NCBI GenBank assembly: GCA_045631205.1
Contig: JAZQUI010000025.1
Coordinates: forward strand, 16,390 to 80,389
Source of the DNA: HGM04593 sp045631205
GTDB taxonomy: Bacteria > Bacteroidota > Bacteroidia > Bacteroidales > Bacteroidaceae
DNA: 64,000 nucleotides
Direction of reading: 5' to 3'
Numbering within the stretch: position 1 is the stretch's first letter; each line of letters begins with the position of its first letter. Under the pieces are notes generated by a model. That model did no database searches and was not told the DNA's origin. It was given only the letters and a program-made list of their open reading frames with translations. Positions 8,978 through 17,299 of this stretch are shown one piece after another. The position numbers and the translations under genes are program-made.

Positions 8978-10149
8978 ATCTTGTTTATTACGCGGTTATT
9001 GATATTCCACATTATCTTCTCTATAATTGGGTATTTTTGTTTTAATTGCTCCTTTAAGCCGAGGTTACCATATTTCTTTGCCACGTAAATAAATCCTTTG
9101 CGTGCATAATTATCCTCAAATTCTATCCTTGAAGGGCTTATTTCGCTTGGGTGGCACAGATTGGGCTGTAATGCAAGTTCAAGTTCTGTTTTTATACTTG
9201 TTATGTGTGACGCGCTCTTCTTAAATAAGAAAAGTCCTTTTTTACTATTTACAAGGACAAGTGAGACTCCTTTGTTGTCCTTGTTAAATTGGGGATTGAC
9301 TTTCTCCCAACCCCAAAAGTCGGCAATGGTAATGTCGGATGGGCGTTGGGTGTTTGCGAAATGGCAAGTTCCGCACGAGTGGCGGAACATTATACGCTTA
9401 GAGAATAGGTCGGTGTATGTGTTGGTGATGATTTTCTTATTGTTTATGGTAAATGTTTCTTTGTGTGAAGCCCACCCAAGTACATCTTTTTCGCGGAAGG
9501 ATATAGTTGTTGCTTTGCCTTTGTGCTTTTTCTCTATATATGCGAGGTAGTCGCGCCATATATAAGGGCTTGGTGTTCCGTGACAGACAATATCTACAAG
9601 GAGCAGTTTCTCGGTGTTGGTTTTTTTAGTTTTCAGGAATGAATGTAACCCAGCTGTTTGGCAAGGTGTACCCGAAAAACACACTAATAATCCGTTTTTA
9701 AGGTCTGTAGCAACTTGGGTGAATGTGTTGCCAAGATCACTCTGCACATATTTGCTACCGCGGAATTCGTCACGCTCTGCAACAGTGGCCGCTCTTTTGT
9801 GAACAACGTGAAAGTGGTCGCAATAACCAGCTCCGTAAACTACGCCGCCATTTTCTAGAATATAATCGGTGATAGCAATGAACATTGCTCCACTGCGGCT
9901 TTTTTCAATCTCTTCAATCTTTTTGTGTCTTACCGCATAAACATCTAAAATGCCATCTGTGTTTTTATCGTAGTTTTCGTTAAATGCACAAACTTTCTCG
10001 CAAAGCCCACAATTTGTGCATCTTCCTGCATCTACAATGGGGTAGAGAAATCCCAAAGCATCGGGCTGCATTGTGATTGCTTGTTTGGGGCAAATACTTG
10101 CGCAGGCTGTGCAGCCACAACAATTTTGTGGAGTATCTATTTTAATCAT
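8959..10149 (-). CDS. Ferredoxin-FrhB fusion (coenzyme F420 hydrogenase beta subunit family)
   Basis: A 396-residue protein with two 4Fe-4S motifs at the N-terminus (Cys10, 13, 16, 20 and Cys44, 47, 50, 54), then FrhB_FdhB N- and C-terminal domains with conserved cysteines (LVCFSGTPCQTAGL, DIVCHGTPSP, RHSCGTCHFAN). In EPS loci this family sits next to pyruvyl transferases and is thought to do a redox step on a sugar or carrier, but the reaction is not settled. It overlaps the flippase gene by 4 bp and the pyruvyl transferase by 19 bp. Confidence 0.88.
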   Translation of the reverse strand: MIKIDTPQNCCGCTACASICPKQAITMQPDALGFLYPIVDAGRCTNCGLCEKVCAFNENYDKNTDGILDVYAVRHKKIEEIEKSRSGAMFIAITDYILENGGVVYGAGYCDHFHVVHKRAATVAERDEFRGSKYVQSDLGNTFTQVATDLKNGLLVCFSGTPCQTAGLHSFLKTKKTNTEKLLLVDIVCHGTPSPYIWRDYLAYIEKKHKGKATTISFREKDVLGWASHKETFTINNKKIITNTYTDLFSKRIMFRHSCGTCHFANTQRPSDITIADFWGWEKVNPQFNKDNKGVSLVLVNSKKGLFLFKKSASHITSIKTELELALQPNLCHPSEISPSRIEFEDNYARKGFIYVAKKYGNLGLKEQLKQKYPIIEKIMWNINNRVINKIWKEKR

Positions 10150-11681
10150 TTTCTAAATTTGTTTGTGATTCTGCGTATATATTGTAAGGCCAGTCTCTTT
10201 TCATCTTCTTTACATCCTATAAAGTAAATAGCTAAAATGGATGATATCACTGAAGATATGCAGACAAGAATGAAGCGAAGTATGGTATCGTGTATATTAA
10301 AATAGAATACCGCTGGTAAAATACTTGCTATAATTGTAACAATAATTGTATTTAAACAAACCTCTTTCGCGAATTTAAGTGAGGGGAGTTGGCACATTGT
10401 GCGCAGGAAAATAAGCCTTTCAATTAAGCATATTTGCGAAATTATTATTGCTATCACCAATGTTATTTCCGGGAAGAAACCAAGTCGCAAGAAAATATAT
10501 GAAACCGGAAAATTCAGCATTTGTGTGCCACCAACTACTATTTGATAATTTCTTATGCGTCCTGTTGCTAGTTGTGCAGTGATTAATGTAGAGGATATAA
10601 TATCGGATAGGCAAAGAATAAGCACGAGTCTTGTAAATAAGACTGTGTGCTCGGGAACCTGTCCCAGCCAAATGTATAAGATTGTTTCAATCTCAAAGAA
10701 GATGGGGATTGAAATGATCATAAACAGGAAGTAAAGGATTTTTGTTCCCTTGAACATAAGGTTGTGCATTCTTGCATAGTTGCCGGCTGCATACTCCTTT
10801 GTTATCTGTGGGTTTATGGCTGCGAAAATGTTGGCGGTAAATTGCCCCACAATACTACAAATTTGCATAGCTATGCCTCTCGCCGCATTTATAGCCGGGC
10901 CGTGGAACATATTTATGGCTATGTTTACCCCCTGGTCTTTCATTTGCCCCGAACTTGCACCTATAAAGTTCCATCCGGCAAAGGAGGTCATCTCTTTAAA
11001 GAGCGCTTTATCCCACTTAAAATGGTAAGTACACTCTGCAAAGTTCTTTTTGCTGAATCGCCAATAATAGAACTGCTTTATGAGTATTGGTATAAGCGAT
11101 ATTATGGCAAGCAGAATGAGCTTGTCGCCACCATAATATTTAATAGAGAATACAATTGCAAGGCGTGAAAAGGCATCGAACAGTGAGAAGTATGCATAAA
11201 TATCCATACGCTCGTGTGCTATGATTGCTGCATTGTAAGGGGTGGAAAGCAATCCCACTGCAAAATTTATTGCCGAGCATTGCAATACCCAATGAGCAGC
11301 CGTGAGGCGTTCGGCAGGAATCACCATTTTGTTGTTGAGGAACCACACACCAATGGTTTCAATGGCAAGCACCACTATGATGGCAAGTATTAAGTGTATA
11401 TTGACTGATGTTGTAAAGATTTTATTCAACCTCTCCTTGTCACCGGCTCCTAATCCGTATGTAATGAAACGTGATGCCGAGGATGTGAGTGAGCTTGAAA
11501 TGAGCGAGAACATTGAAACAAGGCCTCCTACAACGTTGTTTATACCGTAGTTATCAACTCCAAGAGCTTCGAGAGTGATGCGGGCGGTGAAGAAACTGAT
11601 TATCATCATCAGTCCCATACGCCCATAGAGCAGCATCGTGTTTTTAGCTATGCGCTTATTGTCTTCGCTGTGTGTGCTCAT
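10146..11681 (-). CDS. Wzx-type polysaccharide flippase (MOP superfamily)
   Basis: A 511-residue protein with about 12-14 hydrophobic segments. It has the Bacteroidota Wzx-like start KNTMLLYGRMGLMMIISFFT, and VDNYGINNVVGGLVSMFSLI near residue 45. It should move undecaprenyl-linked repeat units across the inner membrane for a Wzy-type polymerase. It sits between the export/regulatory genes (wza, wzc, phosphatase) and the transferases, as usual for Wzx/Wzy operons. Confidence 0.88.
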   Translation of the reverse strand: MSTHSEDNKRIAKNTMLLYGRMGLMMIISFFTARITLEALGVDNYGINNVVGGLVSMFSLISSSLTSSASRFITYGLGAGDKERLNKIFTTSVNIHLILAIIVVLAIETIGVWFLNNKMVIPAERLTAAHWVLQCSAINFAVGLLSTPYNAAIIAHERMDIYAYFSLFDAFSRLAIVFSIKYYGGDKLILLAIISLIPILIKQFYYWRFSKKNFAECTYHFKWDKALFKEMTSFAGWNFIGASSGQMKDQGVNIAINMFHGPAINAARGIAMQICSIVGQFTANIFAAINPQITKEYAAGNYARMHNLMFKGTKILYFLFMIISIPIFFEIETILYIWLGQVPEHTVLFTRLVLILCLSDIISSTLITAQLATGRIRNYQIVVGGTQMLNFPVSYIFLRLGFFPEITLVIAIIISQICLIERLIFLRTMCQLPSLKFAKEVCLNTIIVTIIASILPAVFYFNIHDTILRFILVCISSVISSILAIYFIGCKEDEKRLALQYIRRITNKFRK

Positions 11682-11710
11682 TGTTTTACTTCTAGGTTTC
11701 TCTTTGTTTG

Positions 11711-12427
11711 CTATAGTTCTGTATTTAATAGCTTTTTCAATTTATCCAAACAATCGTTGTTTAGAGTGATGCTCTCAATAACTTCTGTTGCTCTGCCACT
11801 GTGTGTGTCGCTGCCAGCCACGGAGTATATGTTATTTTTAAGTAGCCAAAGAGCTCTTTTCTTTACTTCGGGGCCGTAGAATCCTGCAAGCGAGGGAAGG
11901 TTTAATTGGAATTTTATCCCCATCTCCAGGAGTTCTTTATAATCTTTTTTCTCCATATATAGATAACGCTCGGGGTGAGCCAGGAGTGGAAAATACCCCT
12001 TCGCCTTTATCTGTTGAAGTGTGGTGTGTAGGCTCATTGGTGGGGTGTAATACGAAGTTTCAACAAGCAGGTGGTTGCCATTGCGCCCAATAGGGAGCAG
12101 GTTGTTGCTTTCCAACAATGGTGTGAAGTGGTTGTCGAGCATATACTCAGCTGCAAGGTGCAGGTTTATGTTCCCTTTGTATGTGGCACGGAACGTGGCA
12201 AAGAGTTCTTTGAGGCTTTCACAGGTGTTGGGGTAGTCTTCCATTGTGTGTGGGGTAAACCACACATCTGTTACGCCTGTGGCTTCAATATCCTGGAGCA
12301 CCTGGAGTGCCTCCTCGGCGGTTTTTACACCATCGTCTACCCCGGGGAGTATGTGGGAGTGGTGGTCGGTGCCGCCTGCAAGCAGATGTACCTCAGTTAT
12401 ACTCTTTTTCCTATTGAAAGGCCACAT
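11711..12427 (-). CDS. PHP-type tyrosine-protein phosphatase (CpsB/YwqE family)
   Basis: A 238-residue protein with the metal-binding DHHSHILPGVDDG at 21-33, WFTPHTMEDYPNT, PLLAHPERY and GSDTHS. These give the histidine/aspartate metal site of PHP phosphatases such as Wzb-functional CpsB. It should remove phosphates from the tyrosine tail of the adjacent Wzc-like kinase, from which it is separated by only 6 bp. The pair sets chain length and export rate of the polysaccharide in known systems. Confidence 0.9.
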   Translation of the reverse strand: MWPFNRKKSITEVHLLAGGTDHHSHILPGVDDGVKTAEEALQVLQDIEATGVTDVWFTPHTMEDYPNTCESLKELFATFRATYKGNINLHLAAEYMLDNHFTPLLESNNLLPIGRNGNHLLVETSYYTPPMSLHTTLQQIKAKGYFPLLAHPERYLYMEKKDYKELLEMGIKFQLNLPSLAGFYGPEVKKRALWLLKNNIYSVAGSDTHSGRATEVIESITLNNDCLDKLKKLLNTEL

Positions 12428-12433
12428 AATCGC

Positions 12434-14848
12434 TTATTTTTTCTTCTTTTCATCGCCGTGGTATCCGTAGCGGTAGCCATAACGATATCCGTAACGGTAA
12501 CCGTAGCGATACCCGTAACGGTAACCGTATTTGTGGTAGCTGCCGTGGCTTAATGTGCCATTGAGTATTACCGAAAGGTTTTTGAGGCGCTTGGTGGTGT
12601 AAATATCCTCGAGCTCAACAAGCATATTGCGGGCAAGGAGGCCTGTGCGCACCACAAATAGTGTGCGGTCGGCTTGCTCTGCGATAATTTGCGTGTCGGC
12701 TACGATGTCTATTGGCGGGCAGTCGAGGAGTATGTAGTCGTACTGCTTGCGTAGTGTGGCGATGAGTTCGCCGAAGCGTTTGTCGTGCAGTAGCTCGGTG
12801 GGGTTGGGGGGTATTGTTCCCACGGGCAGAACGTGCAGGTTCTTGTATCCCTCGTATTTTACTATGGCTGTGCTTACATCGTGCAACCCGCCGCTAAGGT
12901 AATTGCTTATACCAGTGGATGGTGAAGAAACGTAGGCCGATGTTGAGCCGTGGCGCATATCGCCATCGATAACCAACACCTTCTCTCCTTTGAGTGAGAG
13001 GCTGGCGGCGATGTTCATCGCTATGAATGTTTTGCCACTGCCGGGGTTGAACGAGGTGAGCAGAATTACCTCGCACTTGCCTTTCTCCCTTGCTACGAAT
13101 TGTATGTTTGTGCGTAGCACGCGGAAGGCTTCGTTTATGATATCGCGGCTTCCCTCTTTTACCACTATTGTTTTGTCGCCAATGCCTTTGAGGTATTTCT
13201 TTGCTTCTTTGGTGTTGTCGGGGATGTACATGGGAATCTCACCAACAAACGGCATAGGGAGGCCTTCGATATCCTTGCGGCCGCGCACTTTGTTGTTTGA
13301 GATTTCTTTAAGGAATATGGCGATTGTGGGCAGCAGAAGGCCTATGGCGAGTGCCATCATAATGGCGTTTTTCTTCATTGGTGCAACGGGAGTCCAGGAA
13401 CTCGAAGGTGCTGCAATGACACGGGTGTTGCTTGCTGCGTACTCTTTGGTAAGCTCGTTCTCTTCGCGTTTCTGCAGCAGGAAAATGTAGAGAGCATTCT
13501 TTACCTTTTGCTGGCGTAGAATGGATTGCAGTTTCTTTGTCTGCTCGGGGTTTGACACGAGGGCCTGTGTGTTGCCGCTCTCTATTTTGCGTGTAAGTTT
13601 TATTTGCGAGTTTATTGCCTCAATTTCGTTATTGGCTGTGTTTATGATGGTCTCCTTGAGTTTTCTCAAACGGTTGTCGTAATCAACAACAAGCGGGTTT
13701 TCGTCGCTACTGTTTTGTGCTATGGAGTTGCGGCGAAGCAGGGTGTTGTTGTACTCGGTGACAAGTGTCTGCACGTTGGTGTTCGCAAGACCGATGTTGC
13801 CGGGCAGCAACAGGTTTTTCTTGTCTTTGAGAATGTTTATGAGATAGAGTACCACCTCGCGCTGATTGTTGAGGGCGAGTATCTCCTTCTCGCTTGCCGA
13901 TTTCTCGTTGAGGAATTTACTGCCATCTTCCTTCTCGCTCTGTATCATATTGCGTCCCTTGTGAGAAGCTATTTCTCCGTCGAGCTGCCATAGCTCTTTG
14001 CGCAGGAGTTCTATTCTGTGGTTGAGGAAACTGTCGGTGCTTATGGCAATCTGGTTTTTGTCCTTGAGCCAGTTCTCATTGTAGATGTCGATAATTGTTT
14101 GGAGTACCTTGCGACCGCGTACAGTTGAGATGTCACGAATTCTGAGGTTGGCTATTGTGGTGTTTTCGCTCTCGAAACTTGAACTGAAACGTGACTGGAA
14201 GTCCTCGAGCGTTTTGTTTATATTGCTGCGCTTTACAAAGATGTTGAAGTCGGTGCTTGTGGAGAAGTATTCGGTGGGTTGTATAACTATTCTTCCCAGC
14301 GAGGTCCTTACCGTGTCACCGGCTTGCGCTCTGATAAAACCATCCGACACTTCGGTATTCTCTTTGTAGAAACCCCACATGCAGACAACTCCATTGTTTT
14401 GCACGTTCATAGTGAAGCCGGCATCTTCACTTTTGCCCAAATCGAGGAATTTTACCTTTGCGGGCAACCCGTGTTCAAAGATTATGGGGTTGTGTAGCTT
14501 GCCCTCGGTGGTGTAGCAGATGTCGAGGTCGAGTCGTTTAATGGCCTCGAGCATTACTGCCGGCGAACGCATTGCTTTCAACTCCTCGTTGGGGTCGCTG
14601 CGATAAGTGTCGCTGAACGATGTAAATGTTGAACTTGCCGAGCCGCCTTTTTCATCGTTGTCCTTTATCAATACCGACGCAGAACTTACATAAACAGGCG
14701 GTGTTGCAAGTATATAAATTATTGCGATGCTTAATGTGACAAAAAGCGACATGGCAAACCAATGCCAGTTACCAATGCACAGGTATATGAGGTCTGCGAT
14801 GGGTAGTGTGTTGTCGTTTTGTTGTTGTCGACGTTTTGTTGTAGCCAT
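12434..14848 (-). CDS. Wzc-like polysaccharide co-polymerase with BY-kinase domain
   Basis: An 804-residue inner-membrane protein. A transmembrane helix at about 30-48 and Wzz domain start are followed by a long periplasmic coiled-coil region (about 250-470), a second helix at about 493-514 and a bacterial tyrosine kinase domain. The kinase has Walker A (SFNPGSGKT, 599-607), Walker A' (VLVIDGDM, 624-631) and Walker B (YILLDCPP). The C-terminus is a tyrosine-rich repeat, 774-797, then GDEKKKK. It autophosphorylates on that tail and controls Wzx/Wzy assembly with the Wza exporter. Fusion of both domains in one chain is the proteobacterial/Bacteroidota layout. Confidence 0.93.
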   Translation of the reverse strand: MATTKRRQQQNDNTLPIADLIYLCIGNWHWFAMSLFVTLSIAIIYILATPPVYVSSASVLIKDNDEKGGSASSTFTSFSDTYRSDPNEELKAMRSPAVMLEAIKRLDLDICYTTEGKLHNPIIFEHGLPAKVKFLDLGKSEDAGFTMNVQNNGVVCMWGFYKENTEVSDGFIRAQAGDTVRTSLGRIVIQPTEYFSTSTDFNIFVKRSNINKTLEDFQSRFSSSFESENTTIANLRIRDISTVRGRKVLQTIIDIYNENWLKDKNQIAISTDSFLNHRIELLRKELWQLDGEIASHKGRNMIQSEKEDGSKFLNEKSASEKEILALNNQREVVLYLINILKDKKNLLLPGNIGLANTNVQTLVTEYNNTLLRRNSIAQNSSDENPLVVDYDNRLRKLKETIINTANNEIEAINSQIKLTRKIESGNTQALVSNPEQTKKLQSILRQQKVKNALYIFLLQKREENELTKEYAASNTRVIAAPSSSWTPVAPMKKNAIMMALAIGLLLPTIAIFLKEISNNKVRGRKDIEGLPMPFVGEIPMYIPDNTKEAKKYLKGIGDKTIVVKEGSRDIINEAFRVLRTNIQFVAREKGKCEVILLTSFNPGSGKTFIAMNIAASLSLKGEKVLVIDGDMRHGSTSAYVSSPSTGISNYLSGGLHDVSTAIVKYEGYKNLHVLPVGTIPPNPTELLHDKRFGELIATLRKQYDYILLDCPPIDIVADTQIIAEQADRTLFVVRTGLLARNMLVELEDIYTTKRLKNLSVILNGTLSHGSYHKYGYRYGYRYGYRYGYRYGYRYGYHGDEKKKK
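12458..12529 (-). repeat. Six 12-bp in-frame repeats coding for the Tyr-Gly-Tyr-Arg tail of the kinase
   Basis: Six units of 12 bp encode YGYR five times and YGYH once, giving twelve tyrosines in 24 residues at the C-terminus of the Wzc-like kinase. At DNA level, units alternate between forms such as GGTTACCGTTAC and GGATATCGTTAT. Unit loss or gain would keep the frame and change only the number of phosphate-acceptor tyrosines. Confidence 0.9.
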
Positions 14849-14878
14849 TTTATAAGCTTGTATGGTTGGGTTTGTAGA

Positions 14879-15670
14879 TTATTTAACAAATGCTATGAAT
14901 GACATGACGAATGATGCAAGTGACATCCAGAACGATGTTGAGCGCAGTGTGTTGCTGTTTATGTCGGCCTGGCCTGCGCGTTTGCTGTTGGGTTTCACAT
15001 ATACAATGTCGTTTTGTTGCAAGTAGTATGCGGGGGATGAATACACACTCTCGGCAAGTGTGAGGTTCATCTCATAGACCTTTTGCGTGTCGCCCTCTTG
15101 GCGCAAAACGGTAACGTTGTTGCGAAGACCCTCTATTTTCAGGTCGCCGGCTTCGGCAATGGCGTCGATAATGGTGATGTAGTCTTTGTCGATGCCAATT
15201 TTACCGGGTCTGTTTACCTCGCCAAGGATTGTGATTTCCTGGTTTACATATTCGACGGTTACAATGGGGTCGAGCACGAGTTTTCTTGCTATAAGTTCGT
15301 TTTTAATGTACTCGGCAACTTCCTCGCGGGTTTTTCCTTCGATGTTTATCTTGCCCATTACAGGGAAATCGATGTTTCCGTAGCTGTCAATGGTGTATGT
15401 AGCGGTGCTGCCACTGCTGCTATTGCTGTTTGTTGCACTGCCGAACTGGCGGTTAGGGGTAACAAGGTTAAAGAGCGTGGTGAGTTCGGGGTCTTTGCTG
15501 TTTACGACGATGGAGAGTTTGTCGCCGGGCATCATCTTAATTTTGTTGGGTATTACGGTGATGGTTTTTGTGTCGCCGTTTTGGAGATCCTGGAAATAGG
15601 TTACCTTTTTGGTGGTTGTGCAACTTGCGATGAGTGTTGCTGCGAATAAGATGGTCAATGTCTTCTTCAT
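14879..15670 (-). CDS. Polysaccharide export lipoprotein (Wza family)
   Basis: The start at 15670 was chosen because it gives a clean lipoprotein signal (MKKTLTILFAATLIASC, lipid Cys17); an upstream ATG at 15706 adds 12 polar residues. The mature protein has a Poly_export domain (KIKMMPGDKLSIVV, DSYGNIDFPVMGKI) and a SLBB domain (EVNRPGKIGI, YITIIDAIAEAGDL). It ends in a hydrophobic helix, near LRSTSFWMSLASFVMSFIAF. It should form the outer-membrane channel. It lies between upxY and the kinase gene. Confidence 0.92.
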   Translation of the reverse strand: MKKTLTILFAATLIASCTTTKKVTYFQDLQNGDTKTITVIPNKIKMMPGDKLSIVVNSKDPELTTLFNLVTPNRQFGSATNSNSSSGSTATYTIDSYGNIDFPVMGKINIEGKTREEVAEYIKNELIARKLVLDPIVTVEYVNQEITILGEVNRPGKIGIDKDYITIIDAIAEAGDLKIEGLRNNVTVLRQEGDTQKVYEMNLTLAESVYSSPAYYLQQNDIVYVKPNSKRAGQADINSNTLRSTSFWMSLASFVMSFIAFVK

Positions 15671-15692
15671 ATCGTTTTTGTTTTTATTGTTT

Positions 15693-16241
15693 TCAAATGA
15701 TTTCAATCAGGTCGGGCGAGATTTCGGCGTTTATGGCTATGGCGGCAATTCCTTCAATGAGTACCACCACGCGCTTGTTGCGTTTGCCTTTTATTTTTAC
15801 GAATATGCCCTCGGTGCCGTCGAACGTTCCACCGTGTATGCGCACTTTTGTGCCTTTTTCTATATCAATCTCTTCGGGTTTGAGGTAGGTGAGGTCTTCG
15901 ATGCGGCTTTGTGTCACGGCAATAAATTGCTCCATGGCTCTGTCGGGAATAATGATGGGGGTGTTTTTGCCGTTACAGGGTTGTGTGCGATACTGCAAGT
16001 AGTCGATTTTTTGTTTTATCTGCTGTATTTTCTCTCTTGTTGTGTGTACGAAGATGAGATTGTGTACTGCGGGTACTGTTTGGCGTCTTTTGGTATTTCC
16101 TCGCTCAACTATTGCAATAGTCATGGGAACAAAACACTCAATGTCTTTTGCTGTGAGATACTCTTTGGCTTTTAATTCGCGGCGGTAGGGCGCGCTCATT
16201 GCGAACCAGTATGTGGTGTTGTCGTTGGCGGTGTTGTTCAT
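15693..16241 (-). CDS. UpxY-family transcription antiterminator (NusG-like)
   Basis: A 182-residue protein with a NusG N-terminal domain (YWFAMSAPYRRELKAKEYL, VHNLIFVHTTREKIQ) and a C-terminal KOW-like region (KGTKVRIHGGTFDGTEGIF). It is the first gene of the operon. UpxY proteins in Bacteroides bind the nascent leader of their own capsule operon and stop early termination. No UpxZ partner gene follows. It overlaps the longer alternative start of the wza gene. Confidence 0.92.
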   Translation of the reverse strand: MNNTANDNTTYWFAMSAPYRRELKAKEYLTAKDIECFVPMTIAIVERGNTKRRQTVPAVHNLIFVHTTREKIQQIKQKIDYLQYRTQPCNGKNTPIIIPDRAMEQFIAVTQSRIEDLTYLKPEEIDIEKGTKVRIHGGTFDGTEGIFVKIKGKRNKRVVVLIEGIAAIAINAEISPDLIEII

Positions 16242-16391
16242 CGATGTTTGCGCAAGGGCATACTTCTAGCTCCTCAAAGCAAGCGTAATGCGTTGAGTAG
16301 TAAGTTGTTGCGATGATAACGGATGCTTTTGTGTCTTTGCGGGGTCGCGTACCCGCGCGCAGAATACGCACACCTGTTATTATCTATATTG
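16242..16391 (-). promoter_or_regulatory. Leader of the polysaccharide operon with a G+C-rich hairpin
   Basis: About 140 nt lie between the promoter and upxY. A hairpin GCGGGT-ACGCG-ACCCCGC (16339-16356, one bulged base) falls about 30 nt after the expected start. An ATG at 16371 opens a 77-codon frame that overlaps the upxY start; it could be a leader peptide or chance. UpxY-type regulation makes this leader the likely recruitment site, but no defined binding motif can be named. Confidence 0.55.
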
Positions 16392-16423
16392 CAAAGATAT
16401 TGAAACGGGTGCGAATAAACAAA
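16392..16423 (-). promoter_or_regulatory. Bacteroidota-type promoter of the polysaccharide operon
   Basis: On the minus strand: TTTG (16420-16423), 20-bp spacer, TATCTTTG (16392-16399). This matches the TTTG-N19/20-TAnnTTTG consensus of the primary sigma factor. No inverted repeats flank it, so it does not look like an invertible capsule promoter. Confidence 0.8.
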
Positions 16424-16517
16424 TAAAATTTGTGATATTTGGTTGTGGTTCGGGTTTCTTTTGAAAAGTGTTGTAATGGGCCTTCAAAAAAGTGATGTAT
16501 GAATGTCAGAATGGCTT

Positions 16518-17246
16518 TCAACTTTTTACCGTTAGGCGGGCGAGAAAGTCGTAATGTTCGCCGTCGAGGCATTTCTCGCAGTTGAAGCCGTGTTCGCTTG
16601 CGTACATTGATAGGGTGTCGAAGTCTATATATAGCCAGTCGAAGCGTTCGCCGGTGGTACTGCGGTAACGCATCTTGTAATCGACCTCTCCGTAGTATCC
16701 TGCGGCGAGGTTTATGTCCATGGAGCCGTCGTCGTTCATGAAGATGTATCGCAAGTCCGAAGAGTCGAGCAGGAGCTGTCCGCCGGGTGCAAGCAGGCGT
16801 TTCGCGCTTTTGAAGAATGCAGGGAGGTTTTCGACTTTACCCACAATACCTATTCCGTTCATTGCCATTAGAATGGTGTCGAATTTTTCGCAGAAGGTTT
16901 CGTCGAAGAAGTTGATGGCGCGTGCATCAATCTCTCGTTCAAGCATAACTTCGACCGAGAGGTCTGAAATGTCAATGGCAACAGTCTCGTGTCCGCGTTT
17001 CATCAGTTCGAGGCTGTGACAGCCCGAACCTGCGCCCACATCAAGTACGCGTCCCTTGCATAGCTTAATGGCTTCTTGCTCCAAAGGTGGCATCTCGTTG
17101 TAGCTTCTGAAAAGGGTGGCTACGGGTATTTCGTCTTCGTAAAACATTGACGATAGTACTCTTAACTTGCCGGCTTTTCTTGTTTTGTGGTACTCGGCAA
17201 TGGCGCGTCCCATTGGGTCTTTGTCGCGTGGTGTGGTGTTGCTCAT
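16518..17246 (-). CDS. Class I SAM-dependent methyltransferase
   Basis: The start at 17246 (MSNTTPRDKDPMG) is preferred over an upstream ATG at 17282. SAM-binding motif I is VLDVGAGSGCHS at about 67-78, with VAIDISDLSVE as motif II and APGGQLLLDSSDLRYIF later. The substrate is not evident; it may be a small molecule. It is separated from the next gene by about 50 bp and lies in the same direction as the GT9 gene. Confidence 0.8.
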   Translation of the reverse strand: MSNTTPRDKDPMGRAIAEYHKTRKAGKLRVLSSMFYEDEIPVATLFRSYNEMPPLEQEAIKLCKGRVLDVGAGSGCHSLELMKRGHETVAIDISDLSVEVMLEREIDARAINFFDETFCEKFDTILMAMNGIGIVGKVENLPAFFKSAKRLLAPGGQLLLDSSDLRYIFMNDDGSMDINLAAGYYGEVDYKMRYRSTTGERFDWLYIDFDTLSMYASEHGFNCEKCLDGEHYDFLARLTVKS

Positions 17247-17299
17247 TCTGTCTGTTATTTGCAAAAAGAGGCTTCCCTGCAAGGTAGCCTCTTCTGTTG

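Noticed and set aside
16378..16425. Invertible capsule promoter as in Bacteroides fragilis loci
   Set aside because: The promoter is clear, but no inverted repeats flank it and no invertase is nearby.
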